Positions 4,333 through 6,498 of a DNA stretch of 6,498 nt are shown here, in pieces. Location: contig JAILCJ010000166.1 of NCBI GenBank assembly GCA_024680445.1, positions 1 to 6,498 on the forward strand, written 5' to 3'. Positions within the stretch are counted from its first letter, which is position 1. Every line of letters starts with the position of its first letter. The stretch is from Campylobacter sp. (GTDB lineage Bacteria; Campylobacterota; Campylobacteria; Campylobacterales; Campylobacteraceae). The translations under genes were made by a program, and so were the position numbers. The notes beneath the pieces are model-generated. The model had not been told where the DNA came from and did no database searches. It saw only the letters and a list, made by a program, of their open reading frames with translations.

Positions 4333-4874
4333 TATTTCTTTTCTACTGCGTCATGCACCAGCTCGTCTTCGGCATTTTTAACAACATTTTCGGCTGGGGT
4401 TTTTGATATCTGTATAATCTTTTCACCAGCCCTGTAACTTGCACCCAAAAACGCCACCGGAAGCACTAGCATAGGTATCCACTGCGGAACCCCAAGGTCT
4501 ATACTCATAAAATTCAACTCATGCATCATTTGCAAATACTCGATGCCGTAAACGACTATAAAAAGTAAAAATACAGTCGTCAATATGTTTGCAAAAATCA
4601 GGCAAGCCTTTGCAAGTTTTGGCGGAAATTTCTCTATAAGTATAGTAACTGAAATGTGAATTCCCTTTTTAAAGCCGTAAGCCGCAGCAAAAAACGCCGA
4701 CCACACGAAAAGGTAATTCGTCGCCTCGCCAGCCCACGACCAACCACTGTTAAAAACATAACGCATAACAACATTTATAAAAGCCAAGAGCGTCCCAGCC
4801 GCTATGCCGACGACGGCTATGGTTTTATTTACCGTTGCTATGCCAACATCAAGTATCTGAAAAAATTTTAGCAT
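4332..4874 (-). CDS. dctQ: TRAP transporter small permease subunit DctQ
   Basis: A 180-residue inner-membrane protein with four predicted helices (about 18-36, 50-68, 88-112 and 128-147), the standard DctQ design. Conserved pieces are NVVMRYVFN (34-42), SWAGEATNYLFVW (46-58), GIHISVTIL (71-79) and LGVPQWIPMLVLPVAFL (127-143). DctQ packs against DctM and helps dock the loaded binding protein. The C-terminal tail (about 160-180) is polar and charged (Glu, Lys, Asp), longer than the minimal family core, and probably cytoplasmic. The start at 4874 lies seven bases after the dctP stop. It has no clear Shine-Dalgarno sequence (only TGAGTCTGAA between the genes), so it probably depends on translation of dctP. 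Confidence 0.92.
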   Translation of the reverse strand: MLKFFQILDVGIATVNKTIAVVGIAAGTLLAFINVVMRYVFNSGWSWAGEATNYLFVWSAFFAAAYGFKKGIHISVTILIEKFPPKLAKACLIFANILTTVFLLFIVVYGIEYLQMMHELNFMSIDLGVPQWIPMLVLPVAFLGASYRAGEKIIQISKTPAENVVKNAEDELVHDAVEKK

Positions 4875-4881
4875 TTCAGAC

Positions 4882-5880
4882 TCACTTGGCGTTGATGGTT
4901 TTTTCTATCAAATCTTTGCCTATTACATCATAAAATTTAGGATAAACACCCTTCATAGCCTCTTGCCACTCGGCTTTTTGAGCGTCTGTAAGTTCGATGA
5001 TTTCAAGTGTTTTACCGCTTTGTATGTATTTTTTAAGCTCGCCTATGACTCTTTCGTCTTCTTTTGTAGTTTCTTCGCGTTCATAAGCGGTTGCTTCTTT
5101 CATGGCTTGTTTAACCACATCTTTTAAATCATCTGGCAAACTTTTCCAAAATTTGTCACTAACTATAACAAGATAGCCCAAATATCCGTGTGATGAGAGA
5201 GTCAAAGATGTTTGAACTTCATGGAATTTTGAGTTATAAAAGTTTGAAAGCGGGTTTTCTGTTGCATCAACAACGCCTTGTTGAAGTGCAGAATACACCT
5301 CTGAAAATGGCGTAACTTGCGGATTTAAACCAACTGCTTTTGCTTGTTCTTCAAGCACTTTTGAACTCATGATTCTAAATTTTTGTCCGTTTGCGTCTGC
5401 TGGGGTAACGATAGCTTTTTTGCTAGAACTAAAATGTTTAAATCCAGCGTCCCAATAATCAAGTGCCACAAAGCCCTTTGCAGCGATTTTATCTTTTATG
5501 ATTTGCCCGACTTCGCTGTCTTGTACCTTATGCAAATGTGTGTCGTTTGCGAAAATAAACGGCAAATCAAAAAGTTGAAATTCTGGTGCGATAGGCGTAA
5601 ATTTTGAAAAACTCGGTGCTGCCATTTGGACATTACCCATTTTCAATGCGCCAAAAACTCTATCATCATCTATAAGTTGAGCAGATGGGAAAACTTGAAC
5701 TTTAAGTCTGCCGTTGCTAAGTTCTTCGGCTTTTTTAGCAAAGAAATCAGCAGCTTTACCTTTTGGAGTTTGAGCTGCGACGACATGAGAAAATTTGATG
5801 GTATAGACCTTATCAGCCGCCAAAGCCGATGTAGCAAGACTTGCACTTAGCACGATGCTTGAAAGAAATTTAAACTTCAT
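4882..5880 (-). CDS. dctP: TRAP transporter periplasmic binding protein DctP, C4-dicarboxylate type
   Basis: A 332-residue secreted protein. It has a Sec signal peptide (basic MKFKF, hydrophobic core, ALA-A cleavage near residue 21-22) and then a complete DctP fold starting YTIKFSHVVA. The carboxylate-binding arginine of the family is R169 in KFRIMSS. The segment GVVDATENPLSNFY (202-215) and HGYLGYLVIVSDKFW (231-245) closely follow C4-dicarboxylate members (malate, fumarate, succinate), so these are the likely ligands; other organic acids remain possible. It captures substrate in the periplasm and delivers it to DctQM, encoded directly downstream on the same strand. The start at 5880 is backed by AAGGAA seven or so bases upstream. 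High expression relative to the permease genes would be expected from its first position. Confidence 0.94.
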   Translation of the reverse strand: MKFKFLSSIVLSASLATSALAADKVYTIKFSHVVAAQTPKGKAADFFAKKAEELSNGRLKVQVFPSAQLIDDDRVFGALKMGNVQMAAPSFSKFTPIAPEFQLFDLPFIFANDTHLHKVQDSEVGQIIKDKIAAKGFVALDYWDAGFKHFSSSKKAIVTPADANGQKFRIMSSKVLEEQAKAVGLNPQVTPFSEVYSALQQGVVDATENPLSNFYNSKFHEVQTSLTLSSHGYLGYLVIVSDKFWKSLPDDLKDVVKQAMKEATAYEREETTKEDERVIGELKKYIQSGKTLEIIELTDAQKAEWQEAMKGVYPKFYDVIGKDLIEKTINAK

Positions 5881-5922
5881 TTTGTTTCCTTTTTTGTTGA
5901 TTTAGCCTTTTGGCTTAAAAAA

Positions 5923-5928
5923 ATTATA
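5923..5928 (-). promoter_or_regulatory. Candidate -10 box of the dctPQM operon
   Basis: On the - strand TATAAT lies 42 bases before the dctP start, with a T/A-rich region upstream and no good -35 box. A small TTTAGCC/GGCTTAAA hairpin (about 5901-5918) falls in the predicted leader, ahead of the AAGGAA ribosome binding site. The 216 bases between ccoS and dctP hold nothing else recognised. Confidence 0.55.
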
Positions 5929-6096
5929 GACTAGGAAAACCAACAAAAAATGTTAAACTAAAATTTTTTTAATTTTTTAAATTTTTATGAGTATTTTAGT
6001 AACATTATCACAGAAATTTAAGTAAAAAAAATAAAATAATTTATTAAAATTTATATAAGCTTGAATTTTGTTACGATTTTACACAAATTTGCAATT

Positions 6097-6330
6097 TTAA
6101 TCAGGTGGCCCATAAGCTTGACTTGACTTTTTTGCCAAGGTTTCTTTTTTACGTTGTTCTAGCTTTGCAGCCTCGTTCAATGCATCCTCATCATCGTATT
6201 TTGTGCCATCAAGAAACTTTCTATAATCCTCAAATTGATGATTTTTTATGCCCCAAATCACCCCAAAAAGCCCGAAAGCACCGAGCATTATCGAAACAAA
6301 AAGCATCATCGCCAAAACACCAGTATCCAT
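6097..6330 (-). CDS. ccoS: cbb3-type cytochrome oxidase assembly protein CcoS
   Basis: A 77-residue protein with one N-terminal membrane helix (about 5-28) followed by the CcoS signature WGIKNHQFEDYRKFLDG (26-42), equivalent to the family's F.WA...GQFDD. The rest is a charged, Lys/Glu-rich tail (47-77). CcoS is a small inner-membrane protein needed to mature cbb3 oxidase, being linked to heme and copper cofactor insertion together with the copper ATPase CcoI in other bacteria. The start at 6330 has AAGGGG about six bases upstream; the stop is TAA. H31 and E34 replace the more usual G and D, which is within family variation. No ccoI is visible here; it could lie to the right of the window. The tail is somewhat longer than in minimal members. 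Confidence 0.85.
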   Translation of the reverse strand: MDTGVLAMMLFVSIMLGAFGLFGVIWGIKNHQFEDYRKFLDGTKYDDEDALNEAAKLEQRKKETLAKKSSQAYGPPD

Positions 6331-6365
6331 TTTTTCCCCTTAAATTTTTTCATCGATAAATCATT

Positions 6366-6460
6366 AAATTTGATAAATTATCATCAAATTTGATGATTAC
6401 GACTCAATAATTTTGCTTACTATACAAAATTTTAAAAAACTTATATTATCCAAATTTGAT
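6366..6460. promoter_or_regulatory. Cluster of AAATTTGAT palindromic sites upstream of ccoS
   Basis: AAATTTGAT occurs three times, at 6366-6374, 6386-6394 and 6452-6460. The middle copy lies in a perfect 18-base palindrome ATCATCAAATTTGATGAT (6380-6397). Between the first two is TGATAA-A-TTATCA (6371-6383), a palindrome resembling the core of Fur-type boxes. The first two copies are 20 bases apart, about two helical turns. This is a likely operator for ccoS or for a gene beyond the window. Confidence 0.55.
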
Positions 6461-6498
6461 AAATCAGTTTTGAATTTAGCCTATAAATTTAACGATTC

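Noticed and set aside
3904..4437. 177-codon open frame on the + strand
   Set aside because: It runs antisense through dctM and dctQ, whose family motifs are unambiguous; the frame is a by-product of their codon use.
6105..6359. 84-codon open frame on the + strand
   Set aside because: It is antisense to ccoS, which carries the WGIKNHQFED signature and a proper ribosome binding site.

Overview
The window looks like chromosomal DNA of a Campylobacter or close relative (Campylobacterota). It is AT-rich, has extended -10 promoters of the TGnTATAAT kind without good -35 boxes, and carries a CcoS-like protein and a DctP/Q/M set of the type found in that group. This taxonomic call is inference from protein style and promoter architecture; no database was searched.

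Left part, about 1-1580 (+ strand): a small phage- or plasmid-like early module. An AlpA/excisionase-like regulator (130-336) overlaps by ATGA a probable winged-helix protein (333-704). A hairpin follows, then a rolling-circle replication initiator of the Rep_trans / filamentous-phage type (756-1550). The initiator is short at its C-terminus and ends directly on an intrinsic terminator. No integrase, coat, Zot or mobilisation gene is visible, so this is either a remnant or the edge of a larger element whose remainder lies left of the window.

Middle part, about 1580-3000: low-coding DNA. It holds one small acidic, repeat-tailed ORF (1952-2182) with its own promoter and ribosome binding site; the frame stays open for 32 codons after its stop. 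Next come a tandem pair of TTGTACAA palindromes, two mutually exclusive hairpins, and a compact promoter-leader-terminator unit (2535-2785). That unit either makes a small RNA or is a broken gene; its reading frame changes at an A-AAA-AAC tract, and an inverted GGGGCTGAAA repeat spans it. A 50-codon orphan frame (2792-2944) ends the region.

Right part, about 3000-6498 (- strand): core metabolism. dctP-dctQ-dctM is an intact three-gene TRAP transporter operon, probably for C4-dicarboxylates (periplasmic binding protein, small membrane subunit, large permease), with a promoter before dctP and a hairpin after dctM. Upstream on the same strand is ccoS, an assembly factor for cbb3-type cytochrome oxidase, preceded by a cluster of AAATTTGAT palindromes that look like an operator array. 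C4-dicarboxylate import and cbb3 respiration fit a microaerophile that burns organic acids.
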